Source: Chloroflexota bacterium (GTDB lineage: Bacteria > Chloroflexota > UBA4733). From it: DNA of 18,671 nt. The first letter of the stretch is position 1; the number at the start of each line of letters is the position of its first letter. The notes under the pieces were generated by a model, which ran no database searches, was not told the DNA's origin, and worked only from the letters and a program-made list of their open reading frames with translations. Location: the NCBI GenBank assembly GCA_025980355.1, contig JAICXR010000012.1:1-18671 (forward strand), given 5' to 3'. Shown one piece after another: positions 1 through 6,700 of this stretch. The translations under genes and the position numbers were made by a program.

Positions 1-254
1 CCGCGCCCCAGCAACAGACCAACGGGAACAAACAACCAGGCGAGTCGCACGCCGGAGCGAGGTGCTCAGCGGCCTCACTTCGCTGCCGGAGACCGGTGCG
101 CAGTTGCCAGACCAGAGCGGGCAACCGCTGGACGGCTGAGTGCCGGGGCGGAGGTACCGGTTCGACGGGGCGTCCGCTACGTGGCTGCACGGGCCCGGCT
201 GGAGACCACATTTGGGTGCGCTTCCGGGCGAGCGTAGCCTCGATACGGCCTTCC
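1..254. other. Left edge, no assignable gene
   Basis: No recognisable gene lies here. Two weak edge possibilities exist. On the plus strand one frame is open from position 2 to a TGA at 137-139, giving 45 residues that could be the tail of a gene starting outside the window; its first third has many A-ending codons, unlike the neighbours. On the minus strand a GTG at 48-50 opens a short hydrophobic run (RLAWLFVPVGLLLG) that leaves the window, with no clear ribosome-binding site. Neither can be decided from this sequence. No RNA gene or terminator was recognised. Confidence 0.3.
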
Positions 255-671
255 TTATGGCGAGCGCCCTTGGTGGTCCCGGTGGAGACGCTTGCTCACC
301 ACCCATAGCAACGTCGAAGCGACGAACCAGAGAGCGGCCGCCAGGGCGATCACCAGCCATGCGGGGAGGTGTTCTGCGAGGAGCCAGATCAGCAGCGCGA
401 ACGCAAGCAGGCCAACGGCACCCAGGGCCGCGCCGAGGGCGTCGACCCCGGCCTGGTGGTGGTCTTCGTGCTGCTGCAACAGCGTGACGCTCGCCGGCAG
501 GATCGCCGGGAACGCCAGGAACAGGCCGCCGACGAGGGGACCGAAATAGTGGGCGATCAACCCGGTGAGGAGCGTGATCGCGCCGCCGAAGGCGAAGCGC
601 ACCGCGTACTCCTTGGGTTTCGCCTGCTTGAGCTTGGCCGGTTCCACCGCGATGCCGAACGGCCCATTCAT
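255..671 (-). CDS. DUF3147-like small membrane protein (138 aa)
   Basis: This is a small integral membrane protein with about four hydrophobic segments. The early part carries a run like VGGLFLAFPAILPASVTLL, which I associate with the DUF3147 family. A charged, His-containing loop (QQHEDHHQAG) follows it, then two more membrane segments, and the basic tail KRLHRDHQGRSP. No function is established for the family. I chose the ATG at 669-671 because it overlaps the TGA of the upstream gene as ATGA, which suggests translational coupling; an upstream extension in this frame would add a proline-rich, unlikely N-terminus. It is the last gene of a three-gene minus-strand string, and its pairing with a second DUF3147-like protein suggests a hetero-oligomer. 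Confidence 0.8.
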   Translation of the reverse strand: MNGPFGIAVEPAKLKQAKPKEYAVRFAFGGAITLLTGLIAHYFGPLVGGLFLAFPAILPASVTLLQQHEDHHQAGVDALGAALGAVGLLAFALLIWLLAEHLPAWLVIALAAALWFVASTLLWVVSKRLHRDHQGRSP

Positions 672-1012
672 CGTAGGAAGGCCCCCCACAGCCCGAAGGC
701 GACCGCGAACCACAGCAGCCAGGGGACGGTCGCTTCCAGGATCGGGTGGTGGCGAAGGTGGAGGAACAGCCACCCCACGAAGGCGCAGTAGACGCAGAGC
801 GCGACCGCGCCGGCCAGCATGGCGTGGCCTTCTTTGGCGACGTAGGGCGCCGGCTTCAGGATGAAGGTGAGTCCCAAAGTGGCGAGGGCGACGGAAGGGG
901 CGGCGCCGAAGATGCCGGCGTGGCCCTGCGGCTTGATCACTTCGCTGATCACGGAGAAGGCGCAGACGATGGTCCCGCCGATCAGGAAGCGTAGCAGGAG
1001 TTCGACGATCAT
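668..1012 (-). CDS. DUF3147-like small membrane protein (114 aa)
   Basis: This predicted integral membrane protein has about four hydrophobic helices. The segment with FGAAPSVALATLGL and the closing PWLLWFAVAFGLWGAFLR match my memory of DUF3147 proteins, whose function is unknown. The start is taken as the ATG at 1010-1012, preceded by GAGGGG about six bases upstream; an in-frame ATG ten codons further upstream gives only a polar extension. The stop overlaps the ATG of the next gene (ATGA), so the two DUF3147-like proteins are probably made together. The gene lies 61 bases downstream of the 107-residue membrane protein gene and is probably in the same transcript. Confidence 0.82.
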   Translation of the reverse strand: MIVELLLRFLIGGTIVCAFSVISEVIKPQGHAGIFGAAPSVALATLGLTFILKPAPYVAKEGHAMLAGAVALCVYCAFVGWLFLHLRHHPILEATVPWLLWFAVAFGLWGAFLR

Positions 1013-1073
1013 CGCCGCCCCTCGGTGGTTCGCCGTCGACATCGCGGCTCGTCGGCCCGCTGCAGGCCGGCCC

Positions 1074-1397
1074 TCATCGGCCCGCTTTCTCCTTCGGCAG
1101 CCCCGGCACGTCGGATCGGCGCAATTCGACCGTCGCCGCGGTGTCGCCGCCGACCGGCTTGGACGCGCCGTCGAGCATCTGACTCACGAAGCGCATGGGC
1201 ATCGGCGCCTCGGGCCGGTTCAGCATCTTCAGGAAGGGGATGGCGGCGATGAAAAGGCCCAGCGGCGGCTCGATGATCCCGAATGCGACCGCGACGGCGG
1301 TGCCACCGAAATAGCCCAGTGAACGCGGCCAGTCTATCTGCAAAGGGCCCAGGCGGCTCGTCAACCCACGATCTTCCTTGGTCGGCATCTCGGACAC
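1074..1397 (-). CDS. Unknown small membrane-associated protein (107 aa)
   Basis: I cannot name a family. The protein has a charged N-terminus, then a hydrophobic stretch from about residue 25 to 60 with Gly and Pro (LGYFGGTAVAVAF, IIEPPLGLFIAAIPFLKML) that could form one or two membrane helices. A polar C-terminal half follows with a positively charged end. The GTG at 1395-1397 is the preferred start, because AAAGGA lies about eight bases before it; an ATG three codons later is the alternative. It is the first gene of the minus-strand string with the two DUF3147-like proteins and is divergent from the gene at 1577. Confidence 0.62.
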   Translation of the reverse strand: MSEMPTKEDRGLTSRLGPLQIDWPRSLGYFGGTAVAVAFGIIEPPLGLFIAAIPFLKMLNRPEAPMPMRFVSQMLDGASKPVGGDTAATVELRRSDVPGLPKEKAGR

Positions 1398-1509
1398 GGC
1401 AGTGATCCTTTCGCGAGCGTCTAGCGAACCCGCGAGCGCCCGGATACGCCCCAGGGCTGCTTGATAAACACTCGCAATGGCCGTGCCACCGCTGCGCGCC
1501 ACCCCGGCG

Positions 1510-1539
1510 CTGGCACGGATATTGCCGAGGCTGTACAAT
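1510..1539 (+). promoter_or_regulatory. Candidate sigma70-type promoter for the 1577 gene and gdh
   Basis: CTGGCA at 1510-1515 and TACAAT at 1534-1539 are separated by 18 bases. They match the -35 and -10 consensus at four and five positions of six. The pair sits about 37 bases before the GTG of the 101-residue protein, in the divergent gap 1398-1576. This is inference from sequence only. Confidence 0.35.
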
Positions 1540-1576
1540 CAGGCGTAGTTGCCGACACAGAGGGAGGAAACCAAGC

Positions 1577-1882
1577 GTGGACTTTCAGATGAGTGGCGAC
1601 GTGCTCCATGAAGTACGGCGCGTCTTGCAGGACCGACAGTCCGCCGGCCTGTCGGACACCGAGGTGGAGCAACTGGCGGCCGGCATCACCAAAGGCGTCG
1701 ACGACTTCCTGAACAGCCACCGGAATGTCGAGTTCACCCTGGAGCAGGTGCTCGACGCCGTCGACAGCCGGCTGCGCATGGCCGGCACGATCGCCCCCGA
1801 CGCCGATGAGGCGAAACTCGAGGCCGTCCATGACGCCACCGACGCGGCGACGCGGTATGCGGTCGAGCGCATGAGCGCCTGA
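1577..1882 (+). CDS. Hypothetical helical protein upstream of gdh (101 aa)
   Basis: I do not recognise this small soluble acidic protein. It looks largely alpha-helical, with alternating charged and hydrophobic residues (VLHEVRRVLQDRQ, VEQLAAGITKGVDDFL, LEQVLDAVDSRLRMAG), no cysteines, no signal peptide and no membrane segment. The GTG start at 1577 follows a strong ribosome-binding site, AGGGAGGAAA, at about seven bases. Its stop overlaps the possible first ATG of the glutamate dehydrogenase gene (TGATG), so the two are very likely cotranscribed and perhaps coupled. A role as a small partner or regulator of the dehydrogenase is possible, but only the arrangement suggests it. Confidence 0.75.
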   Translation: MDFQMSGDVLHEVRRVLQDRQSAGLSDTEVEQLAAGITKGVDDFLNSHRNVEFTLEQVLDAVDSRLRMAGTIAPDADEAKLEAVHDATDAATRYAVERMSA

Positions 1883-3171
1883 TGGGGGTACACGGCATGA
1901 CCGGAGTCCAAGAAGCGCCCGCCCAGGAGTCGCTGGGAGCCTACGAGATCGCGGTGCAGCAATTCGACGCCGTCGTGGAGCGGTTGCAGTTGGACCCCGG
2001 CATCGCGGCTATCCTGCGGCAGCCGAAGCGTGAGTTGAGCGTCAATTTCCCCGTGAAGATGGACGACGGAAGTCTGCACGTATTCACCGGCTACCGGGTC
2101 CAGCACAACATGATCCGCGGCCCGGCCAAGGGCGGCATTCGCTACGGTCCGAACGTCACGCTGGACGAAGTGCGGGCGCTGGCGATGTGGATGACGTGGA
2201 AGTGCGCCGTCGTCGGCATCCCGTTCGGCGGCGCCAAGGGCGGCGTCTGCTGCGATCCCAAGGCCCTCTCCTTACGGGAGCTGGAGAACCTGACGCGGCG
2301 CTATATCTCGGAGATCTCCCTGGTGATCGGGCCGGAAATCGACATCCCCGCCCCGGATATGAACACCAATCCGCAGGTGATGGCCTGGGTCATGGATACC
2401 TATAGTATGCAAAAGGGCTATTCCATCCCGGCCTGCGTCACCGGCAAGCCGGTGTCCATCGGCGGCTCGGAGGGGCGCTTGGAGGCGACCGGCCGCGGCA
2501 TCATGGCCATGGCGCGCAAGGCGTGCCAACATACCGGCCTGCCGCTCACGGGCGCCCGCGTCGCCGTGCAGGGGTTCGGAAACGTCGGCAGCGTGGCGGC
2601 GCGGGCCTTGCAGCAGGCGGGGGCGACGATCGTCGGGCTGAGCGACATGGACGGCGCGATCTATAACGAACGGGGTATCGACATCGACGCGGCAAGCGCC
2701 GCGGCCAAAGAGCACGGTAGTCTCGTGGCCTACCGCCAGGCCCAACGCCTTGGCAACGCCGAGCTGCTGACTTGCGCCTGCGATGTGCTCGTGCCGGCCG
2801 CGGTGGAGAACCAGATCACGGCGAGCAACGCCGATCGCATCCAGGCCCGCATCGTGGTGGAAGGGGCGAACGGCCCGACGACGCCGTCGGCGGATAGCAT
2901 CCTCCGCCGACGCGGCGTGCTGATCGTACCCGACATCCTGGCGAACGCCGGCGGCGTCACCGTCTCCTATTTTGAGTGGGTACAGGACCTGCAATCGTTC
3001 TTCTGGACCGAGGAAGAGATCAACGCCCGGCTGTTCAACATCATGGAGCGCGCCTTCGACAGCGTGCTCGCGCTCAGCCTGCGCGAAGGGGTCGACCTGC
3101 GTACCGCCGCCTACATGCAAGCCGTCTCGAAGGTCGCGGAGGGCTACATCGTGCGGGGGATTTATCCGTAA
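1882..3171 (+). CDS. gdhA: Glutamate dehydrogenase (Glu/Leu/Phe/Val dehydrogenase family)
   Basis: This enzyme interconverts glutamate and 2-oxoglutarate plus ammonia using NAD(P). At 429 residues it has the usual bacterial family length. The N-terminal substrate domain carries PAKGGIRY (about residues 81-88, substrate-binding Lys83), WKCAVVGIPFGGAKGG (106-121, catalytic Lys119) and PAPDMNTN (157-163). The Rossmann domain has the dinucleotide motif GFGNVG at 231-236. The acidic residue in the following SDMDG hints at NAD preference, without proving it. The ATG at 1882 overlaps the preceding stop (TGATG); an ATG at 1897 with GGGGG about eight bases upstream is an equally good start and would drop five residues. 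Catalytic residues look intact, so the enzyme should be active. Confidence 0.95.
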   Translation: MGVHGMTGVQEAPAQESLGAYEIAVQQFDAVVERLQLDPGIAAILRQPKRELSVNFPVKMDDGSLHVFTGYRVQHNMIRGPAKGGIRYGPNVTLDEVRALAMWMTWKCAVVGIPFGGAKGGVCCDPKALSLRELENLTRRYISEISLVIGPEIDIPAPDMNTNPQVMAWVMDTYSMQKGYSIPACVTGKPVSIGGSEGRLEATGRGIMAMARKACQHTGLPLTGARVAVQGFGNVGSVAARALQQAGATIVGLSDMDGAIYNERGIDIDAASAAAKEHGSLVAYRQAQRLGNAELLTCACDVLVPAAVENQITASNADRIQARIVVEGANGPTTPSADSILRRRGVLIVPDILANAGGVTVSYFEWVQDLQSFFWTEEEINARLFNIMERAFDSVLALSLREGVDLRTAAYMQAVSKVAEGYIVRGIYP

Positions 3172-3223
3172 CGGCCGGCGCCTTAGAGGAGCCATAGGAA
3201 TGCGGGACGGGTATCCTGGTTGC

Positions 3224-3253
3224 TTGACTGGGTTTGCCGGTGGGCCGTAGCAT
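3224..3253 (+). promoter_or_regulatory. Candidate promoter for the NTF2-like/FtsH-like pair
   Basis: TTGACT (3224-3229) and TAGCAT (3248-3253) are spaced by 18 bases, matching the sigma70-type -35 at five of six and -10 at four of six positions. They lie in the 120-base gap after gdh, about 39 bases before the next start codon, which suggests a separate transcript for the next two genes. Confidence 0.45.
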
Positions 3254-3291
3254 AGTGAGCTAGGGGTGGCACACCTCGCTGCACACTGCCG

Positions 3292-3888
3292 ATGAAGGCT
3301 AGGACCGTGACGACGATCATCGAACCGACGCCCGAGTTGCCCCCGCGACGCAAACGCCCCCTGCTTGCTCGGATTATTCGCTTCCCGATTAAGCTCGTCC
3401 TGCTCGCCATCGTCGGCTTCTTCATGGCCCTCCGGCGCCATCCGCGCATCAGTGGCGGCGTGGTCGCGCTGCTGATCGTGGCCGGCGGCGCCTTGTACTA
3501 CTTTACGCCGGCGATGGAGCCGGTGGCGGCCGTCACGACCACCAGCACCTCCGCCGGTCTGAGTTCCGTGCAGGGGCTGGTGCCCTCGCCGCAGACGCCG
3601 GTGGAGTTCTTCAAGGCGCAGCAAGCGGGTGACGCGAACACCATGTGGGGGCTGCTCAGCGACTCCTTCAAGCAGGGCCAGACCATCCAGCAGTTGCAGA
3701 CCGAGCTGGAACAGGTGAAGCCGAAGATGGGCGTCATCAAGCACATCTCCTACGTCGGCGGGGCCAAGGAGGACGACGGCACCGGCGTCTATCTGTACCT
3801 CCTCACCCTGGATCAGGGCGGCCAGACGGACCAGGTGACCTACCTGTTTACGCTCGACGCCCAAGGTAAAATACTCAAGATCGAGTAG
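3292..3888 (+). CDS. Membrane-anchored NTF2-like protein (198 aa)
   Basis: A basic, proline-rich N-terminus (PPRRKRP) precedes two hydrophobic segments at about residues 28-47 and 54-71. A Thr/Ser linker (about 80-100) leads to a small alpha+beta domain starting PVEFFKAQQAGDANTMWGLL and ending in LFTLDAQGKILKIE. That pattern resembles the NTF2-like superfamily (DUF3887/DUF4864 style), in which a helix is followed by a curved sheet; the placement is by eye. The domain should sit on the outer face or the cytoplasmic face depending on whether one or two segments span the membrane. The ATG at 3292 has no clear ribosome-binding site; a GTG at 3307 has AAGG eight bases upstream and may be the true start. 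The FtsH-like gene follows after 68 bases, so they probably share a transcript. Confidence 0.75.
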   Translation: MKARTVTTIIEPTPELPPRRKRPLLARIIRFPIKLVLLAIVGFFMALRRHPRISGGVVALLIVAGGALYYFTPAMEPVAAVTTTSTSAGLSSVQGLVPSPQTPVEFFKAQQAGDANTMWGLLSDSFKQGQTIQQLQTELEQVKPKMGVIKHISYVGGAKEDDGTGVYLYLLTLDQGGQTDQVTYLFTLDAQGKILKIE

Positions 3889-3956
3889 CGACGGCTCCTG
3901 TGCCGTTGCCTCGTGCTTTGCACCGCATCCGGGTGCATAGGAAAGGATCGCCGGCG

Positions 3957-5792
3957 ATGAGCGCGAACGCCCCTCCGAAGCAAAGCCTGAACCAGTCCGT
4001 CGACGAGAGCATGGACCGCTTTTTCGGCTGGCTGGGACGGAACATTGTCCGGGTCATCATCTTCTTCGTCATCGTTGCGCTGTTCTGGATTGTCGCGCTG
4101 CCCCTCTTAGCGCGCTTCTCGTCGGCCCTGCCGACGGTGCTGGCGCTGCTCTTCCAGCTGCTCTTCGCCGTCTTCTTCATGATCGTCCAGTTCGCCGGCT
4201 TGATGTACTTCCTGGGCCGGCCCCGTATCTACTGGCTGAAGCCGGGTGAGGCGGGCGTCACCTTTGCGGACTACCGGGGCAACCCGGAGGTGCTGGACGT
4301 GGCGAAGCGGGTGGTGGTGCTGCTGAAGGGCGTCAAAGAGTTCAAGCAGATGGGCGGCGAACCGACGCGCGGCCTGATGCTTTATGGCCCTCCGGGTACC
4401 GGCAAGAGCTATCTTGCCCAGTGCATCTCCACCGAGGCCGGCGTGCCCTTCGGCTACTGCTCCAGTTCCGGCTTGCAGAGCATGTGGATGGGCATGGGCT
4501 CGTTGACGATCAAGATGCTCTACCGCAAGGCCAAGAAGCTGGCGAAGAAGTACGGCGCCTGCATCCTCTTCCTGGACGAGATCGACTCCATCGGTCAGCG
4601 CCGCGCCGGACAGATGCCCTCCATGGGCATGGGCATGATGGCGATGGGCGGCGGCGGCGGCATCATCAATGAGTTGCTGATGCAGTTGGACCCGCCGCCG
4701 ATGGACCAGACCTGGCGCACGCGCTTGCTGCGCCGCCTTGGCTTGAAGAAGGGCCGGGCGGAGCGCATGGCGGTGCTGACGATGGGGGCGACGAACCTGA
4801 TGGAGACGCTGGACGAGGCGTTGCTGCGGCCGGGTCGGTTCGACCGCAAGCTGGCCGTCCATCTGCCCAACGCCGACGGTCGCCAGGAGATCCTGGAGTA
4901 TTATCTGGCCAAGGTGTCGCACGAGGCCTTGCCGATGAGTACCATCGTCTCCGATACGATCTACTACACGCCGGCAGCCATGAAGCACATCATCAATGAG
5001 GCCTTGATTAACGCCCATTTCGACGGTCGGAACGCCGTCTCCTACCGCGACATCAGCAAGGCGATCGACGTCCACGAGCTGGGCCTGAAAGAGCCGATTC
5101 GCGGTATGGAGTTCGAGGAACGGCGCATGCTGGCCTACCACGAGGCGGGTCACGCCTACGCCACGATGCGCCTGCAACGCCGCGACCGTCTCTCGAAGGT
5201 GTCGATCATTCGCCACGGCGGGGCGTTGGGCTTCAGCGCCCACAAGCCGCTCACGGAATACCACACCATGAACCGGGAGGATTACCTGGCGCTGATCGAC
5301 GTCTCGCTCGCCAGCCGCGCCGCCGAGGAGCTCTTCCTGGGGACGCAGTACAACGGCGTGGTGTCGGACTTCGCCCAGGCCACCAACATCGCCAACTGGT
5401 GCATCCGCGTCCTGGGCATGGACGGCACCTTCTCCTCCTCGCTCTCCCAGGCGGGAACGAGCGATCCGCGCACCCAACGGCGGGTGGAGCGCATGCTGCG
5501 CTGGCGCTACATCAACGTTCGCAAGATGCTGAACAATCATCGCCTGGCGGTGGAAGCGATCGCGCAGGCGCTGCTGGAGAAGGACGAGCTGTTGGGCGAC
5601 GAGGTCTACGAGATCGTGCGCCAGATCGAAGGCAGTGAGGCCCCGCTCCCTGGCCATCCGCAGGGCATGCTGCCGCAATCGATGGATCAGCTGCCGGCCT
5701 TCGCCGCTGCCAACACCGGTGGCGCGCCCGGGACGGCTGCCTTCGGCGGCGTCAACGCGGCCAGCACAGACCGTCGCGAGGGCGGCGACTGA
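3957..5792 (+). CDS. FtsH-like AAA+ membrane zinc metalloprotease (611 aa)
   Basis: This is an ATP-driven membrane protease related to FtsH. Two hydrophobic segments lie at about 29-52 and 57-87 with only a few residues between them, so the roughly 70-residue periplasmic domain of classical FtsH is absent. The AAA module has Walker A GPPGTGKS (144-151), a pore-loop-like WMGMG (177-181), Walker B ILFLDEID (203-210) and RPGRFDRK (291-298, arginine fingers). The protease domain has HEAGH (395-399) and a likely third zinc ligand, Asp471, in SDFAQATNIA. Between Walker B and the ATN sensor region lies a Met/Gly-rich and then Pro/basic insertion (about 219-270). The C-terminus ends in a flexible Gly/Ala tail. 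The ATG at 3957 has AAAGGA nine bases before it. It probably degrades membrane or misfolded proteins; it is not a plain FtsH orthologue. Confidence 0.9.
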   Translation: MSANAPPKQSLNQSVDESMDRFFGWLGRNIVRVIIFFVIVALFWIVALPLLARFSSALPTVLALLFQLLFAVFFMIVQFAGLMYFLGRPRIYWLKPGEAGVTFADYRGNPEVLDVAKRVVVLLKGVKEFKQMGGEPTRGLMLYGPPGTGKSYLAQCISTEAGVPFGYCSSSGLQSMWMGMGSLTIKMLYRKAKKLAKKYGACILFLDEIDSIGQRRAGQMPSMGMGMMAMGGGGGIINELLMQLDPPPMDQTWRTRLLRRLGLKKGRAERMAVLTMGATNLMETLDEALLRPGRFDRKLAVHLPNADGRQEILEYYLAKVSHEALPMSTIVSDTIYYTPAAMKHIINEALINAHFDGRNAVSYRDISKAIDVHELGLKEPIRGMEFEERRMLAYHEAGHAYATMRLQRRDRLSKVSIIRHGGALGFSAHKPLTEYHTMNREDYLALIDVSLASRAAEELFLGTQYNGVVSDFAQATNIANWCIRVLGMDGTFSSSLSQAGTSDPRTQRRVERMLRWRYINVRKMLNNHRLAVEAIAQALLEKDELLGDEVYEIVRQIEGSEAPLPGHPQGMLPQSMDQLPAFAAANTGGAPGTAAFGGVNAASTDRREGGD

Positions 5793-5870
5793 ACTTCGGC
5801 TAGGGCGCCGGCCCAGGCACGGCCATGAGCACGGATAGGCGGGACGCCCGGCACCGCGGCCGGAGCGCGG

Positions 5871-5903
5871 GCGGCCCGCCCACCCTGTTGCTGGTCGGGC
5901 CGC
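5871..5903 (+). terminator. GC-rich hairpin after the FtsH-like gene
   Basis: GCGGCCCG at 5871-5878 pairs perfectly with CGGGCCGC at 5896-5903, and ACC/GGT can extend the pairing inside the loop. It lies in the 136-base gap before cutC. There is no T-tract after it, so termination is only a possibility; it could equally be a stable 3' end or a leader element of cutC. Confidence 0.35.
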
Positions 5904-5928
5904 GCGGCGGAAAATATCGATTCTTGCG

Positions 5929-6612
5929 ATGACGCCGGCCCTCGAAGTGATCGCCACAACCCTGGCGGACGCCCAAGCGGCAGAGCGCGGCGGCGCCGAC
6001 CGCCTGGAGCTCGTGGCGGCGATGGAGGCCGATGGTCTGCTGCCCGACCTGACATTGGTGGCCCAGGTACGCAATGCCGTCGGACTCCCCGCCCGCGTGA
6101 TGCTGCGCAGCCGGCCAGGTTTTGGCACGGACGCGTCCGAACTGGCGACGTTATGCCGTGCCGCGGAGCGCTTGCGGGCCGCGGGCATCGACGAGTTTGT
6201 TTTCGGCTTCCTGACGGACGATGGTCGTTTGGACATCCCCGCCATACGGACCCTTTGTGCCGCGGCGGCGCCCCGCCGGTGGACGCTGCACCGGGCCTTC
6301 GATCAGGTTCTGGATGCCCAGCAAGCGTGGGCGACTTGCCGCGAGCTGCCGGGACTCGATCTCGTCCTGTCGGCCGGCGGCCGCGCCGGCATAGCGGACG
6401 GACTGGCGCAGCTCTGCCACCGTGCCGCCTGGCAAACGGCAGGGCTACACTGGCTCGCCGGCGGCGGCCTGCGGGCGGAACACGTCCCACAGCTCCGGGC
6501 GGCCGGGATCACCCAGTTCCATAGCGGGCGGGCGGTCCGGCGCGGCGGCCGTTGGGAAGAACCGGTGGACGAGACGCTCCTGCGGCAGTTGAAACAGGCG
6601 GTGCTCGCCTGA
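5929..6612 (+). CDS. cutC: CutC family protein (TIM barrel)
   Basis: The 227-residue protein has the CutC pattern: LEVIATTLADAQAAERGGADRLEL at the start (first strand and helix of a TIM barrel), VMLRSRPGFG in the second quarter, FGFLTDDGRLD in the middle, then LHRAFDQV, VLSAGGRAG and, near the end, GGGL followed by FHSGRAV. The family was named for copper homeostasis, but its biochemical role remains uncertain and it binds copper only in some members. The length is near the family's usual 230-250. The ATG at 5929 has no good ribosome-binding site; an AT-rich AAAATAT sits only about ten bases before it, so a very short leader or leaderless transcript is possible. No copper genes are adjacent. 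Confidence 0.85.
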   Translation: MTPALEVIATTLADAQAAERGGADRLELVAAMEADGLLPDLTLVAQVRNAVGLPARVMLRSRPGFGTDASELATLCRAAERLRAAGIDEFVFGFLTDDGRLDIPAIRTLCAAAAPRRWTLHRAFDQVLDAQQAWATCRELPGLDLVLSAGGRAGIADGLAQLCHRAAWQTAGLHWLAGGGLRAEHVPQLRAAGITQFHSGRAVRRGGRWEEPVDETLLRQLKQAVLA

Positions 6613-6615
6613 ACA

Positions 6616-6644
6616 TTGCCGGATGGCCCCCTTGCCGTTACACT
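6616..6644 (+). promoter_or_regulatory. Candidate promoter for the plus-strand SBP gene
   Basis: TTGCCG (6616-6621) and TACACT (6639-6644) have an ideal 17-base spacing, each matching consensus at four of six positions. It starts just after the cutC stop and implies a leader of about 50 bases. Confidence 0.42.
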
Positions 6645-6652
6645 AGGTCCGC

Positions 6653-6672
6653 GCCGCCGCTTTGAGCGCGGC
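6653..6672 (+). promoter_or_regulatory. Hairpin in the SBP leader
   Basis: GCCG-C-CGCT, a TTG loop and AGCG-CGGC form an eight-base-pair stem with one bulged C. It ends 13 bases before the ribosome-binding site AAAGGA (6686-6691), so it could affect mRNA stability or initiation. Stems this short arise easily by chance in GC-rich DNA. Confidence 0.25.
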
Positions 6673-6700
6673 ACCGATTACGAGCAAAGGATGACTTGTG

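Noticed and set aside
141..175. T-box-like sequence (GGTACCG at 153-159 in a GC-rich context)
   Set aside because: Only the core GGTACCG fits the T-box bulge; the flanks do not match. No terminator or aminoacyl-tRNA synthetase gene follows on the plus strand.
2272..3864. Long minus-strand open frame opposite gdh
   Set aside because: It lies antisense to a well-supported dehydrogenase and the NTF2-like gene; the translation is Arg/His/Gly-rich with no domain. High GC makes such frames common.
4107..6245. Very long minus-strand open frame opposite the FtsH-like gene and cutC
   Set aside because: It mirrors strongly supported genes and its translation is low-complexity with many His, Arg and Gln, typical of an antisense shadow.
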